Part shown: positions 1-11,376 of the stretch, in pieces
Position numbering within the stretch: position 1 is the first letter of the stretch
How the letters are laid out: the number at the start of each line of letters is the position of its first letter
Source: Synchiropus splendidus
Taxonomy: Eukaryota; Chordata; Actinopteri; Syngnathiformes; Callionymidae
Direction: 5' to 3'
Assembly: GCF_027744825.2 (NCBI RefSeq)
Contig: NC_071348.1
Span: 15,781,563 to 15,845,562 of the forward strand
Length of the DNA stretch: 64,000 nt
The notes under the pieces: model-generated
Seen by the model: only the letters and a program-made list of their open reading frames with translations
Database searches by the model: none
What the model was told of the DNA's origin: nothing
Made by a program: the position numbers and the translations under genes

Positions 1-1716
1 ACATTTGATGTGCAACTACGAGAAAGACCCTTTCTGCTATAGTGGGAGGTGAAAATTTCATGTTCTGAAGCTTCCTTGCAAAGTTATGGCACAATGCAGA
101 AAACGCATTTTCAGCCTGAGATAAGGTCGATTCCGGAACGCCAAACATAAAAATGTTGATAACTTTGGAAAAACACCTCAGACAGCTTAGATTTGATGTG
201 CAAATACTAGAAAGACCCTTTCTGCTATAGTGGGACGTGAAAATTTCATGTTCTGAAGCTTCCCTGCAAAGTTATGGTACAATGCAGAAAACACGTTTTC
301 AGCCTGAGATAAGGTCGATTCTGGAACGCCAAACATAAAAATGTTGATAACTTTCGAAAAACACCTCAGACAGCTTAGATTTGATGTGCAACTACTAGAA
401 AGACCCTTTCTGCTATAGTGGGAGGTGAACATTTCATGTTCTGAAGCTTCCATGCAAAGTTATGGCACAATGACGACAATGCGTTTTCAGCCTGAGATAA
501 GGTCGATTCTGGAACGCCAAACATAAAAATGTTGATAACTTCCAAAAAACATTTCAGACAGCTTAGATTTGATGTGCAACTACTAGAAACACCCTTTCTG
601 CTATAGTGGGAGGTGAACATTTCATGTTCTGAAGCCTCCCTGCAAAGTTATGGCACAAGGCAGAAAACGCGTTTTCAGCTTGAGATAAGGTGGGTTCCGG
701 AACGCCAAACATAAAAATGTTAATAACTTTCGAAAAACACTTCAGACAGCTTAGATTTGATGTGCAACTACTGGAAAGACCCTTTCTGCTATAGTGGGAC
801 GTGAAAATTTCATGTTCTGAAGCTTCCCTGCAAAGTTATGGCACAAAGCGTGAAAAGCGTTTTCTGCCTGAGATAAGGTCGATTCCGGAACGCCAAACAT
901 AAAAATGTTGATAACTTTTGTTCAACACTTCAGACAGCTTAGATTTGATGTGCAACTACTAGAAAGACAATTTCTGCTATAGTGGTATGTGTAAATTTCA
1001 TGTTCGGAAGCTTCCCTGCAAAGTGATTGCACAATGCAGAAAACACGTTTCTAGCCTGAGATAAGGTCGATTCCGGAACGCCAAACAAAAAAATGTTGAT
1101 AACTTTGGAAAAACACATCAGACAGCTTAGATTTGATGTGCAACTACTAGAAAGACCCTTTCTGCTACAGTGGGAGGTTAAAATTTCATGTTCTGAAGCT
1201 TCCCTGCAAAGTTATGGCACAATGCAGAAAACGCGTTTCCAGCACGAGATAAGGTGGGTTCCGGAATGCCAAACATAAAAATGTTGATAACTTTGGAAAA
1301 AAACATTTCAGACAGCTTAGATTTGAAGTGCAACTACTAGAAAGACCCTTTCTGCTATAGTGGGAGGTGAAAATTTCATGTTCTGAAGCTTCCCTGCAAA
1401 GTTAAGGATCAATGCAGAAAACGCGTTTTCAGCCTGAGGTAAGGTGGGTTCCGGAAGGCCAAACATAAAATTGGTGATAACTTTGGAAAAACCACTTCAG
1501 ACAGCTTAGATTTGATGTGCAACTACTAGAAAGACCCTTTCTGCTATAGTGGGAGGTTAAAATTTCATGTTCTGAAGCTTCCCTGGAAAGTTATGGCACA
1601 ATGCAGAAAACTAGTTTTCAGCCTGAGATAAGGTGGGTTCTGGAAAGCCAAACATAAAATTGGTGATAACTTTGGAAAAACCACTTCAGACAGTTTAGAT
1701 TTGATGTGCAACTACC

Positions 1717-1731
1717 AGAAAGACCCTTTCT
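1717..1731. other. Intramonomer inverted repeat AGAAAG-ACC-CTTTCT
   Basis: A 6-bp perfect inverted repeat with a 3-base loop, present in most monomers of the array. With the usual flanks (TAG before and GCTA after) the pairing extends by TAG/CTA around one unpaired G. Variants replace ACCC with CACCC, GTCCC or ACACT, which weakens or breaks the stem. It could extrude as a small hairpin in single-stranded DNA or in RNA. That is structural inference only. Confidence 0.7.
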
Positions 1732-1762
1732 GCTACAGTGGGAGGTTAAAATTTCATGTTCT

Positions 1763-1770
1763 GAAGCTTC
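1763..1770. other. Palindrome GAAGCTTC (HindIII site) in each typical monomer
   Basis: An 8-bp palindrome containing AAGCTT that recurs at about 188-bp intervals, so HindIII digestion should release a monomer ladder. In the subset with TTCGGAAGCTTCC the palindrome grows to 10 bp. Common losses are GAAGCCTCC (for example 631 and much of 45-61 kb), AAAGGTTCC (for example 2704) and GAATTTTCC in the 18.8-20.4 kb subtype. Confidence 0.8.
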
Positions 1771-1794
1771 CCTGCATAGTTATGGCACAATGCA

Positions 1795-1808
1795 GAAAAC
1801 GCGTTTTC
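1795..1808. other. 14-bp palindrome around ACGCGT, the main CpG box
   Basis: GAAAACGCGTTTTC is a perfect palindrome with two CpGs and an MluI site. It is one of the most recognisable elements of the array. Where the preceding bases are GCGT instead of GCAG the palindrome shortens to AAAACGCGTTTT. Decayed forms are frequent and mostly CpG transitions: ATGCGT, ACACGT, ACGTGT and ACGCAT. A separate non-transition form, ACCTGT, marks a subtype at 42.8, 47.3, 48.2, 51.4, 52.2 and 60.8 kb. Confidence 0.8.
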
Positions 1809-1825
1809 AGCCTGAGATAAGGTGG

Positions 1826-1835
1826 GTTCCGGAAC
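1826..1835. other. Palindrome GTTCCGGAAC, second CpG box
   Basis: A 10-bp palindrome centred on CCGG. In monomers reading GGTCGATT or GGTTGATT before it, only the inner 8 bp TTCCGGAA is symmetric. A further CpG follows in ACGCC. Decay forms seen across the window are TTCTGG, TTCCAG, GGAATGCC and GGAACACC, again all CpG transitions. CCGG is also a CHG context, a second methylation target in plants. Confidence 0.8.
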
Positions 1836-1839
1836 GCCA

Positions 1840-1853
1840 AACATAAAAATGTT
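1840..1853. other. AACAT-AAAA-ATGTT dyad in the AT-rich part of the monomer
   Basis: A 5-bp inverted repeat around a 4-base A loop, found in most monomers. A sixth pair forms if one A is bulged. It follows the CCGG box directly and precedes the A-rich tail. Variants such as ATGATGATAAC (54.69 and 59.0 kb) or ATATTGATAAC (13.69 and 63.3 kb) disrupt one arm and mark subfamilies. Confidence 0.65.
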
Positions 1854-2825
1854 GCTAACTTTTGAAAAAACATTTCAGACAGCTTAGATTTGATGTGCAA
1901 CTACTAGAAGGACCCTTGCTGCTATAGTGGCAGGTTAAAATTTCATGTTCTAAAGGTTCCCAGCAAAGTTATGGCACAATGCAGAAAATGCGTTTTCAGC
2001 CTGAGATAAGGTTGATTCCGGAACGCCAAACATAAAAATGTTGATAACTTTGGAAAAACACTTCAGACAGCTTAGATTTGATGTGCAACTACTAGAAAAA
2101 CCCTTTCTGCTATAGTGGGAGGTCAAAATTTCATGTTCTGAAGCTTCCATGCAAAGTTATGGCACAATGCAGACAAGGCGTTTTCAGCCTGATATAAGGT
2201 GGGTTCCGGAACACCAAACATAAAAATGTTGATAACTTTTGAAAAACACTTCAGACAGCTTAGATTTGATGTGCAACTACTAGAAAGACCCTTTCTGCTA
2301 TAGTGGGAGTTGAAAATTTCATGTTCCGAAGCTTCCCTGCAAAGTCAAGGAACAATGCAGTAAACGCGTTTTCAGCCTGAGATAAGGTGGGTTCCGGAAC
2401 GCCAAACACAAAAATGTTGACAACTTTGGAAAAACACTTCAGACAGCTTAGATTTGATGTGCAACTACCAGAAAGACCCTTTCTGCTACAGTGGGAGGTG
2501 AAAATTTCATGTTCTGAAGCTTCCATGCATAGTTATGGCACAATGCGTAAAACGCATTTTCATCCTGAGATTTGGTCGATTCCGGAACGCCAAACATAAA
2601 AATGTTGATAACTTTCGAAAAACACTTCAGACAGCTTAGATTTGATGTGCAACTACTAGAAAGACCCTTTCTGCTACAGTGGGAGGTCAAAATTTCATGT
2701 TCTAAAGGTTCCCTGCAAAGTTATGGCACAATGCGTAAAACGCGTTTTCACATTGAGATAAGGTCGATTCCGGAACGCCAAACATAAAAGTGTTGATAAC
2801 TTTAGAAAAACACTTCAGACAGCGT

Positions 2826-3066
2826 AGATTTGATGTGCAACTACTAGAACGTCCCTTTCTGCTACAGTGGGAGGTGAAAATTTCATGTTCTGAAGCTTCC
2901 ATGCAAAGTAATGGCACAATGCAGACAACGCTTTTTTAGCCTGAAATAAGATCGATTCTGGAACGGCAAACATAAAAATGTTGATAACTTTCGAAAAACA
3001 CTTCAGACTGCTTAGATTTGATGAGCAACTACTAGAAAGACCCTTTCTGCTATAGTGGGAGGTGAA
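2826..3066 (+). repeat. Copy 1 of a 241-bp segment repeated 5 monomers downstream
   Basis: By eye, this stretch is identical to 3766-4006, at a spacing of 940 bp (5 x 188). It is marked by CTAGAACGTCCC, by CAGACAACGCTTTTTTAGCC and by GGAACGGCAAAC, all rare elsewhere. Just upstream the copies differ (AGCGTAG against AGCTTAG). Downstream they split at GGTGAAAATT against GGTGAACATT. Confidence 0.85.
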
Positions 3067-3765
3067 AATTTCATGTTCTGAAGCTTCCTTGCAAAGTTAT
3101 GGCACAATGCAGAAAATGCGTTTTTAGCCTGAGATAAGGTTGATTCCGGAACGCCAAACATAAAAATGTTGATAACTTTGGAAAAACATTTCAGACAGCT
3201 TAGATTTGATGTGCAGCTACTAGAAAGACCCTTTCTGCTATAGTCGGAGATGAAAATTTCATGTTCTGAAGCTTCCTTGCAAAGTTATGGCACAATGCAG
3301 AAAATGCGTTTTCAGCCTGAGATAAGGTTGATTCCGGAACGCCAATCATAAAAATGTTGATAACTTTGGAAAAACACTTCAGACAGCTTAGATTTGATGT
3401 GCAGCTACTAGAAAAACCCTTTCTGCTATAGTGGGAGGTCAAAATTTCATGTTCTGAAGCTTCCATGCAAAGTTATGGGACAATGCAGAAAACGATTTTT
3501 CATCCTGAGATAAGGTCGATTCCGGAACGCCAAACATAAAAATGTTGATAACTTTCGAAAAACACTTCAGACAGCTTAGATTTGAAGTGCAACTACTAGA
3601 AAGACCCTTTCTGCTATCGTGGGAGGTCAAAATTTCATGTTCCGAAGCTTCCCTGGAAAGTTATGGGACAATGCAGAAAACAATTTTTCATCCTGAGATA
3701 AGGTCGATTCCGGAACGCCAAACATAAAAATGTTGATAACTTTCGAAAAACACTTCAGACAGCTT

Positions 3766-4006
3766 AGATTTGATGTGCAACTACTAGAACGTCCCTTTCT
3801 GCTACAGTGGGAGGTGAAAATTTCATGTTCTGAAGCTTCCATGCAAAGTAATGGCACAATGCAGACAACGCTTTTTTAGCCTGAAATAAGATCGATTCTG
3901 GAACGGCAAACATAAAAATGTTGATAACTTTCGAAAAACACTTCAGACTGCTTAGATTTGATGAGCAACTACTAGAAAGACCCTTTCTGCTATAGTGGGA
4001 GGTGAA
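3766..4006 (+). repeat. Copy 2 of the 5-monomer-spaced 241-bp segment
   Basis: Partner of 2826-3066. A related version lies at 9.24-9.65 kb, where the two halves are separated by an extra monomer: the spacing changes from 5451 bp (29 monomers minus 1) at CGTCCC to 5639 bp (30 monomers minus 1) at the GCAGACAAMGC marker. The 9-kb version therefore gained, or this one lost, one whole unit. Confidence 0.8.
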
Positions 4007-4640
4007 CATTTCATTTTCTGAAGCTTCCCACCAAAGTTATGGCACAATGCGTGAATCGCGTTTTCAGCCTGAGATAAGGTCGATTCTGGAACGCCAAACA
4101 TAAAAATGTTGATAACTTTGGAACAACACCTCAGACAGCTTAGATTTGATGTGCAACTACTAGAAAGACCCTTTCTGCTATAGTGGGAGGTGAAAATTTC
4201 ATGTTCTAAAGGTTCCCTGCAAAGTTATGGCACAATGCGTAAAACGCATTTTCATCCTGAGATTTGGTCGATTCCGGAACGCCAAACATAAAAATGTTGA
4301 TAACTTTCGAAAAACACTTCAGACAGCTTAGATTTGATGTGCAACTACTAGAAAGACCCTTTCTGCTATAGTGGGAGGTGAAAATTTCATGTTCTGAAGC
4401 TTCCTTGCAAAGTTATGGCACAATGCAGAAAATGCGTTTTCAGCCTGAGATAAGGTTGATTCCGGAACGCCAAACATAAAAATGTTGATAACTTTGGAAA
4501 AACACTTCAGACAGCTTAGATTTGATGTGCAACTACTAGAAAAACCCTTTCTGCTATAGTGGGAGGTCAAAATATCATGTTCTGAAGCTTCGCTGGAAAG
4601 TTATGGGACAATGCAGAAAACGCATTTTCATCCTGAGATT

Positions 4641-5067
4641 AGGTCGATTACGGAACGCCAAACATAAAACTGTTGATAACTTTCGAAAAACACTTCAGAC
4701 AGCTTAGATTTGATGTGCAACTGCTAGAAAGACCCTTTCTGCTATAGTGGGTGGTGAAAATTTCATGTTCTGAAGCTTCCTTGCAAAGTTATGGCACAAT
4801 GCGTAAAACGCATTTTCATCCTGAGATTTGGTCGATTCCGGAACGCCAAACATAAAAATGTTGATAACTTTCGAAAAACACTTCAGACAGCTTAGATTTG
4901 ATGTGCAACTACTAGAAAGACCCTTTCTGCTATAGTGGGAGGTGAAAATTTCATGTTCTGAAGCTTCCTTGCAAAGTTATGGCACAATGCAGAAAATGCG
5001 TTTTCAGCCTGAGATAAGGTTGATTCCGGAACGCCAAACATAAAAATGTTGATAACTTTGGAAAAAC
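4641..5067 (+). repeat. Copy 1 of a 427-bp block repeated 8 monomers downstream
   Basis: By eye, this block matches 6145-6571 without a noticed difference, at 1504 bp (8 x 188). It includes the rare forms GATTACGGAACG, AAAACTGTTG, CAACTGCTAG and GGGTGGTGAAAA. The preceding marker ATATCATG (4572) recurs at 5888, only 7 monomers away, so the second copy has one extra monomer inserted between 5.99 and 6.18 kb. Confidence 0.85.
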
Positions 5068-5620
5068 ACATCAGACAGGTTAGATTTGATGTGCAACTAC
5101 TAGAAAGACCCTTTCTGCAATAGTGGGAGGTTAAAATTTCATGTTCGGAAGCTTCCATGCAAAGTAATGGCACAAGGCAGACAACGCTTTTTTAGCCTGA
5201 AATAAGGTCGATTCTGGAACGGCAAACATAAAAATGTTGATAACTTTCGAAAAACACTTCAGAATGCTTAGATTTGATGAGCAACTACTAGAAAGACCCT
5301 ATCTGCTATAGTGGGAGGTGAACATTTCATGTTCTGAAGCTTCCCTGCAAAGTTATGGCACAATGCGTACAACGTGTATTCAGCCAGAGATAAGGTCGAT
5401 TCCCGAACGCCCAACATAAAAATGTTGATTACATTGGAACAACACTTCAGACAGCTTAGATTTGATGAGCAACTACTAGAAAAACCCTTTCTGCTATAGT
5501 GGGAGGTGAAAATTTCATTTTCTGAAGCTTCCCTGCAAAGTTATGGCACAAAGCGTAAAAAGCATTTTCCTCCTGAGATTAAGTCGATTCCGGAACGCCA
5601 AACATAAAAATGTTGATAAC
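5056..5620 (+). repeat. Three-monomer block, copy 1, repeated 11 monomers downstream
   Basis: The block recurs at 7124-7688, 2068 bp (11 x 188) away. Shared rare features are CAAGGCAG (5173 and 7241), TTCAGAATGCTTAG, ATTCCCGAACGCCCAAC, TACATTGGAACAACAC and AAAGCATTTTCCTCC. A few substitutions separate the copies, for example AACGTGTATTC against AACGCGTTTTC, and TGATTACATT against TGGTTACATT. Confidence 0.75.
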
Positions 5621-6144
5621 TTTGGAAAAACACTTCAGACTGCTTAGATTTGATGTGCAACTACTAGAAAAACCCTTACTGCAATAGTGGGAGGTGAAAA
5701 TTTCATTTTCTGAAGCTTCCCTGCAAAGTTATGGCACAATGCAGAAAACGCGTTTTCAGCCAGAGATAAGGTGGGTTCCGGAACGCCAAACATAAAAATG
5801 TTGATAACTTTGGAAAAACACTTCAGACAGCTTAGATTTGATGTGCAACTACTAGAAAAACCCTTTCTGCTATAGTGGGAGGTCAAAATATCATGTTCTG
5901 AAGCTTCGCTGGAAAGTTATGGGACAATGCAGAAAACGCATTTTCATCCTGAGATTAGGTCGATTACGGAACGCCAAACATAAAACTGTTGATAACTTTC
6001 GAAAAACACTTCAGACAGCTTAGATTTGATGTGCAACTACTAGAAAAACCCTTTCTGCTATAGTGGGAGGTGAAAATTTCATTTACTAAAGCTTCCCTGC
6101 AAAGTTATGGCACAAAGCGTAAAAAGCGTTTTCAGCCTTAGATA

Positions 6145-6571
6145 AGGTCGATTACGGAACGCCAAACATAAAACTGTTGATAACTTTCGAAAAACACTTC
6201 AGACAGCTTAGATTTGATGTGCAACTGCTAGAAAGACCCTTTCTGCTATAGTGGGTGGTGAAAATTTCATGTTCTGAAGCTTCCTTGCAAAGTTATGGCA
6301 CAATGCGTAAAACGCATTTTCATCCTGAGATTTGGTCGATTCCGGAACGCCAAACATAAAAATGTTGATAACTTTCGAAAAACACTTCAGACAGCTTAGA
6401 TTTGATGTGCAACTACTAGAAAGACCCTTTCTGCTATAGTGGGAGGTGAAAATTTCATGTTCTGAAGCTTCCTTGCAAAGTTATGGCACAATGCAGAAAA
6501 TGCGTTTTCAGCCTGAGATAAGGTTGATTCCGGAACGCCAAACATAAAAATGTTGATAACTTTGGAAAAAC
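6145..6571 (+). repeat. Copy 2 of the 8-monomer-spaced 427-bp block
   Basis: Partner of 4641-5067. The inserted monomer before it carries TTTACTAAAGCTTCC and AAAGCGTAAAAAGCG, and also ends in GATTACGG like its neighbour. It therefore looks like a recombinant between a distinct monomer and the repeated one. A similar TTTACTAAAGC monomer occurs at about 10.22 kb. Confidence 0.8.
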
Positions 6572-6577
6572 ACTTCA

Positions 6578-7053
6578 GACAGCTTAGATTTGATGTGCAA
6601 CTACTAGAAAGACCCTTTCTGCTATAGTGGGAGGTTAAAATTTCATGTTCGGAAGCTTCCCTGCAAAGTAATGGCACAATGCAGACAACGCTTTTTTAGC
6701 CTGAAATAAGGTCGATTCTGGAACGGCAAACATAAAAATGTTGATAACTTTCGAAAAACACTTCAGACAGCTTAGATTTGATGTGCAACTACAAGAAAGA
6801 CCCTTTCTGCTATAGTGGAAGGTGAACATTTCATGTTCTGAAGCTTCCCTGGAAAGTTATGGGACAATGCAGAAAACGCATTGTCATCCTGAGATTAGGT
6901 CGATTCCGGAACGCCAAACATAAAAATTTTGATAACTTTCGAAAAACACTTCAGACAGCTTAGATTTGATATGCAACTACTAGAAAGACCCTTTCTGCTA
7001 TAGTGGGAGGTGAACATTTCATGTTCTGAAGCTTCCCTGAGAAGTTATGGCAC
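6578..7053 (+). repeat. 476-bp block, copy 1 of a 23-monomer spacing
   Basis: Matches 10901-11376 at 4323 bp (23 x 188 minus 1). I noticed only two differences: GTGGAAGG against GTGGGAGG, and CGAAAAAC against CGAAACAC. Markers are AACGCATTGTCATCC and ATAAAAATTTTGATAAC. It shows that a module of roughly 4 kb underlies the first 12 kb. Confidence 0.8.
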
Positions 7054-7123
7054 GATGCGTAAAACGCGTTTTCAGCTTGAGATAAGGTCGATTCCGGAAC
7101 GCCATACATAAAAATGTTGATAA

Positions 7124-7688
7124 CTTTGGACAAACACATCAGACAGCTTAGATTTGATGTGCAACTACTAGAAAGACCCTTTCTGCAATAGTGGGAGGTT
7201 AAAATTCCATGTTCGGAAGCTTCCATGCAAAGTAATGGCACAAGGCAGACAACGCTTTTTTAGCCTGAAATAAGGTCGATTCTGGAACGGCAAACATAAA
7301 AATGTTGATAACTTTCGAAAAACACTTCAGAATGCTTAGATTTGATGAGCAACTACTAGAAAGACCCTATCTGCTATAGTGGGAGGTGAACATTTCATGT
7401 TCTGAAGCTTCCCTGCAAAGTTATGGCACAATGCGTACAACGCGTTTTCAGCCAGAGATAAGGTCGATTCCCGAACGCCCAACATAAAAATGTTGGTTAC
7501 ATTGGAACAACACTTCAGACAGCTTAGATTTGATGAGCAACTACTAGAAAAACCCTTTCTGCTATAGTGGGAGGTGAAAATTTCATTTTCTGAAGCTTCC
7601 CTGCAAAGTTATGGCACAAAGCGTAAAAAGCATTTTCCTCCTGAGATTAAGTCGATTCCGGAACGCCAAACATAAAAATGTTGATAAT
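7124..7688 (+). repeat. Three-monomer block, copy 2
   Basis: Partner of 5056-5620 at 11 monomers. This trimer is missing from the otherwise related stretch at 11.6-11.8 kb. There the spacing to the first module drops from 4511 to 3947 bp, a loss of exactly 564 bp or 3 monomers. Confidence 0.7.
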
Positions 7689-10600
7689 TTTGGAAAAACA
7701 CTTCAGATAGCTTAGATTTGATGTGCAACTACTAGAAAGACCCTTTCTGCTATACTGGGAGGTGAAAATTTCATGTTCTGAAGCTTCCCTGCAAAGTTAT
7801 GGCACAATGCAGAAAACACGTTTTCAGCATGAGATAAGATGGTTTCCGGAACGCCAAAAATAAAAATGTTGATAACTTTCGAAAAACACTTCAGACAGCT
7901 TAGATTTGATGTGCAACTACTAGAAAGACCCTTTCTGGTATAGTGGGAGGTGAAAATTTCATGTTCTGAAGCTTCCCTGTAAAGTTATGGCACAATGCAG
8001 AAAACGCCTTTTCAGCCTCAGATAAGGTTGATTCCGGAACGCAAAACATAAAAATGTTCATAACTTTGGAAAAACACTTCAGACAGCTTACATTTGATGT
8101 GCAACTACGAGAAAGACCCTTTCTGCTATAGTGGGAGGTGAACATTTCATGTTCTGAAGCTTCCCCGGAAAGTTATGGCACAATGCGTAAAACGCGTTTT
8201 CAGCCTGAGATAAGGTCGATTCCGGAATGTCACACATAAAAATGTTGATAACTTTGGAAAATCACTTCAAACAGCTTATATTTGACGTGCAACTACTAGA
8301 AAGACCCTTTCTGCTATAGTGGGAGGTGAAAATTTCATGTTCTGAAGCTTCCCTGCAAAGTTATTGCACAATGCAGAAAACGCGTTTTCAGCCTGAGATA
8401 AGGTGGGTTCCGGAACGCCAAACAAAAAAATATGATAACTTTGGAAAAACACTTCAAACAGCTTAGATTTGATGTGCAACTAATAGAAAGACCCTTTCTG
8501 CTACAGTGGGAGGTTAAAATTTCATGTTCTGAAGCTTCCCTGCATAGTTATGGCACAATGCGTAAAACGCATTTTCATCCTGAGATTTGGTCGATTCCGG
8601 AACGCCAAACATAAAAATGTTGATAACTTTCGAAAAACACTTCAGACAGCTTAGATTTGATGTGCAACTACTAGAAAGACCCTTTCTGCTATAGTGGGAG
8701 GTGAAAATTTCATGTTCTGAAGCTTCGTTGCAAAGTTATGGCACAATGCAGAAAATGCGTTTTCAGCCTGAGATAAGGTTGATTCCGGAATGCCAAACAT
8801 AAAAATGTTGATAACTTTGGAAAAACACTTCAGACAGCTTAGATTTGATGTGCAAATACGAGAAAAACCCTTTCTGCTATAGTGGGAGGTGAAAATTTCA
8901 TTTTCTGAAGCTTCCTTGCAAAGTTATGGCACAATGCAGAAAATGCGTTTTCAGCCTGAGATAAGGTTGATTCCGGAACGCCAATCATAAAAATGTGGAT
9001 AACTTTGGAAAAACACTTCAGACAGCTTAGATTTGATGTGCAGCTACTAGAAAAACCCTTTCTGCTATAGTGGGAGGTCAAAATTTCATGTTCTGAAGCT
9101 TCCATGCAAAGTTATGGGACAATGCAGAAAACAATTTTTCATCCTGAGATAAGGTCGATTCCGGAACGCCAAACATAAAAATGTTGATAACTTTCGAAAA
9201 ACACTTCAGACAGCTTAGATTTGATGTGCAACTACTAGAACGTCCCTTTCTGCTACAGTGGGAGGTGAAAATTTCATGTTCTGAAGCTTCCCTGCAAAGT
9301 TATGGCACAATGCAGAACACGCGTATTCAGCTTGAGATAAGGTGGGTTCCGGGACGCCAAACATAAAAATGTTGATAACTTTCGAAAAACACTTCAGACA
9401 GCTTAGATTTGATGTGCAACTACTAGAAAGTCCCTTTCTGCAACAGTGGGAGGTGAAAATTTCATGTTCGGAAGCTTCCATGCAAAGTAATGGCACAATG
9501 CAGACAAAGCTTTTTTAGCCTGAAATAAGATCGATTCTGGAACGGCAAACATAAAAATGTTGATAACTTTCGAAAAACACATCAGACTGCTTAGATTTGA
9601 TGAGCAACTACTAGAAAGACCCTTTCTGCTATAGTGGGAGGTGAACATTTCATTTTCTGAAGCTTCCCACCAAAGTTATGGCACAATGCGTAAATCGCGT
9701 TTTCAGCCTGAGATAAGGTCGATTCTGGAACGCCAAACATAAAAATGTTGATAACTTTGGAAAAACACTTCAGACAGCTTAGATTTGATGTGCAACTACT
9801 AGAAAGACCCTTTCTGCTATAGTGGGAGGTCAAAATTTCATGTTCTAAAGGTTCCCTGCAAAGTTATGGCACAATGCGTGAAATGCGTTTTCACATTGAG
9901 ATAAGGTCGATTCCGGAACGCCAAACATAAAAGTGTTGATAACTTTAGAAAAACACTTCAGACAGCGTAGATTTGATGTGCAACTACTAGAAAGACCCTT
10001 TCTGCTATAGTGGGAGGTCAAAATTTCATGTTCTGAAGTTTCCCTGGAAAGTTATGGGACAATGCAGAAAATGCATTTTCATGCTGAGATTAGGTTAATT
10101 CCGGAACACCAAACATAAAAATGTTGATAACTTTTGAAAAACACTTCAGACAGCTTAGATTTGATGTGCAACTACTAGAAAAACCCTTTCTGCTATAGTG
10201 GGAGGTGAAAATTTCATTTACTAAAGCTTCCCTGCAAAGTTATGGCACAAAGCGTAAAAAGCGTTTTCAGCCTGAGATAAGGTCGATTCCGGAACGCCAA
10301 ACATAAAAATGTTGATAACTTTGGAACAACACCTCAGACAGCTTAGATTTGATGTGCAACTACTAGAAAGACCCTTTCTGCTATAGTGGGAGGTTAAAAT
10401 TTCATGTTCTGAAGCTTCCTTGCAAAGTTGTGGCACAATGCAGAAAATGCGTTTTCAGCCTGAGATAAGGTTGATTCCGGAACGCCAAACATAAAAATGT
10501 TGATAACTTTGGAAAAACACTTCAGACAGCTTAGATTTGATGTGCAACTACTAGAAAAACCCTTTCTGCTATAGTGGGAGGTCAAAATATCATGTTCTGA

Positions 10601-10900
10601 AGCTTCGCTGGAAAGTTATGGGACAATGCAGAAAACGCATTTTCATCCTGAGATTAGGTCGATTCCGGAACGCCAAACATAAAACTGTTGATAACTTTCG
10701 AAAAACACTTCAGACAGCTTAGATTTGATGTGCAACGTCTAGAAAGACCATTTCTGCTATAGTGGGAGGTGAAAATTTCATGTTCTAAAGGTTCCCTGCA
10801 AAGTTATGGCACAATGCGTAAAACGCGTTTTCAGCCTGAGATAAGGTCGATTCCGGAACGTCATACATAAAAATGTTGATAACTTTGGAAAAATACACCA

Positions 10901-11376
10901 GACAGCTTAGATTTGATGTGCAACTACTAGAAAGACCCTTTCTGCTATAGTGGGAGGTTAAAATTTCATGTTCGGAAGCTTCCCTGCAAAGTAATGGCAC
11001 AATGCAGACAACGCTTTTTTAGCCTGAAATAAGGTCGATTCTGGAACGGCAAACATAAAAATGTTGATAACTTTCGAAAAACACTTCAGACAGCTTAGAT
11101 TTGATGTGCAACTACAAGAAAGACCCTTTCTGCTATAGTGGGAGGTGAACATTTCATGTTCTGAAGCTTCCCTGGAAAGTTATGGGACAATGCAGAAAAC
11201 GCATTGTCATCCTGAGATTAGGTCGATTCCGGAACGCCAAACATAAAAATTTTGATAACTTTCGAAACACACTTCAGACAGCTTAGATTTGATATGCAAC
11301 TACTAGAAAGACCCTTTCTGCTATAGTGGGAGGTGAACATTTCATGTTCTGAAGCTTCCCTGAGAAGTTATGGCAC
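10901..11376 (+). repeat. 476-bp block, copy 2 of the 23-monomer spacing
   Basis: Partner of 6578-7053. Beyond it the correspondence continues with changed spacing: GCCATACATAAAAATG at 7101 and 11612 (24 monomers), then the stretch from 7.8 kb against that from 11.7 kb (3947 bp, 21 monomers). The steps are whole monomers. Confidence 0.8.

Larger units (their letters stand above)
1699..1887 (+). repeat. Reference monomer showing all conserved elements
   Basis: This unit is a convenient reference because all five internal dyads are intact. In order it holds: the ATTTGATGTGCAAC landmark; an AGAAAG/CTTTCT inverted repeat (1717-1731); a central segment ending TTTCATGTTCT; GAAGCTTC (1763-1770); a TGGCACAATGCA segment (1783-1794); a 14-bp palindrome (1795-1808); GTTCCGGAAC (1826-1835); an AACAT/ATGTT dyad (1840-1853); and an A-rich tail ending CAGACAGCTTAG. 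It is 189 bp because one A is gained in the A-run of the tail; the usual length is 188 bp. Its GGTGGG before the CCGG box places it in the most common of three monomer types. Confidence 0.9.

Noticed and set aside
1795..1808. Transcription terminator or regulatory operator at the 14-bp palindrome
   Set aside because: It occurs in nearly every monomer without any associated gene. The symmetry is a property of the satellite, and a specific protein site cannot be claimed.
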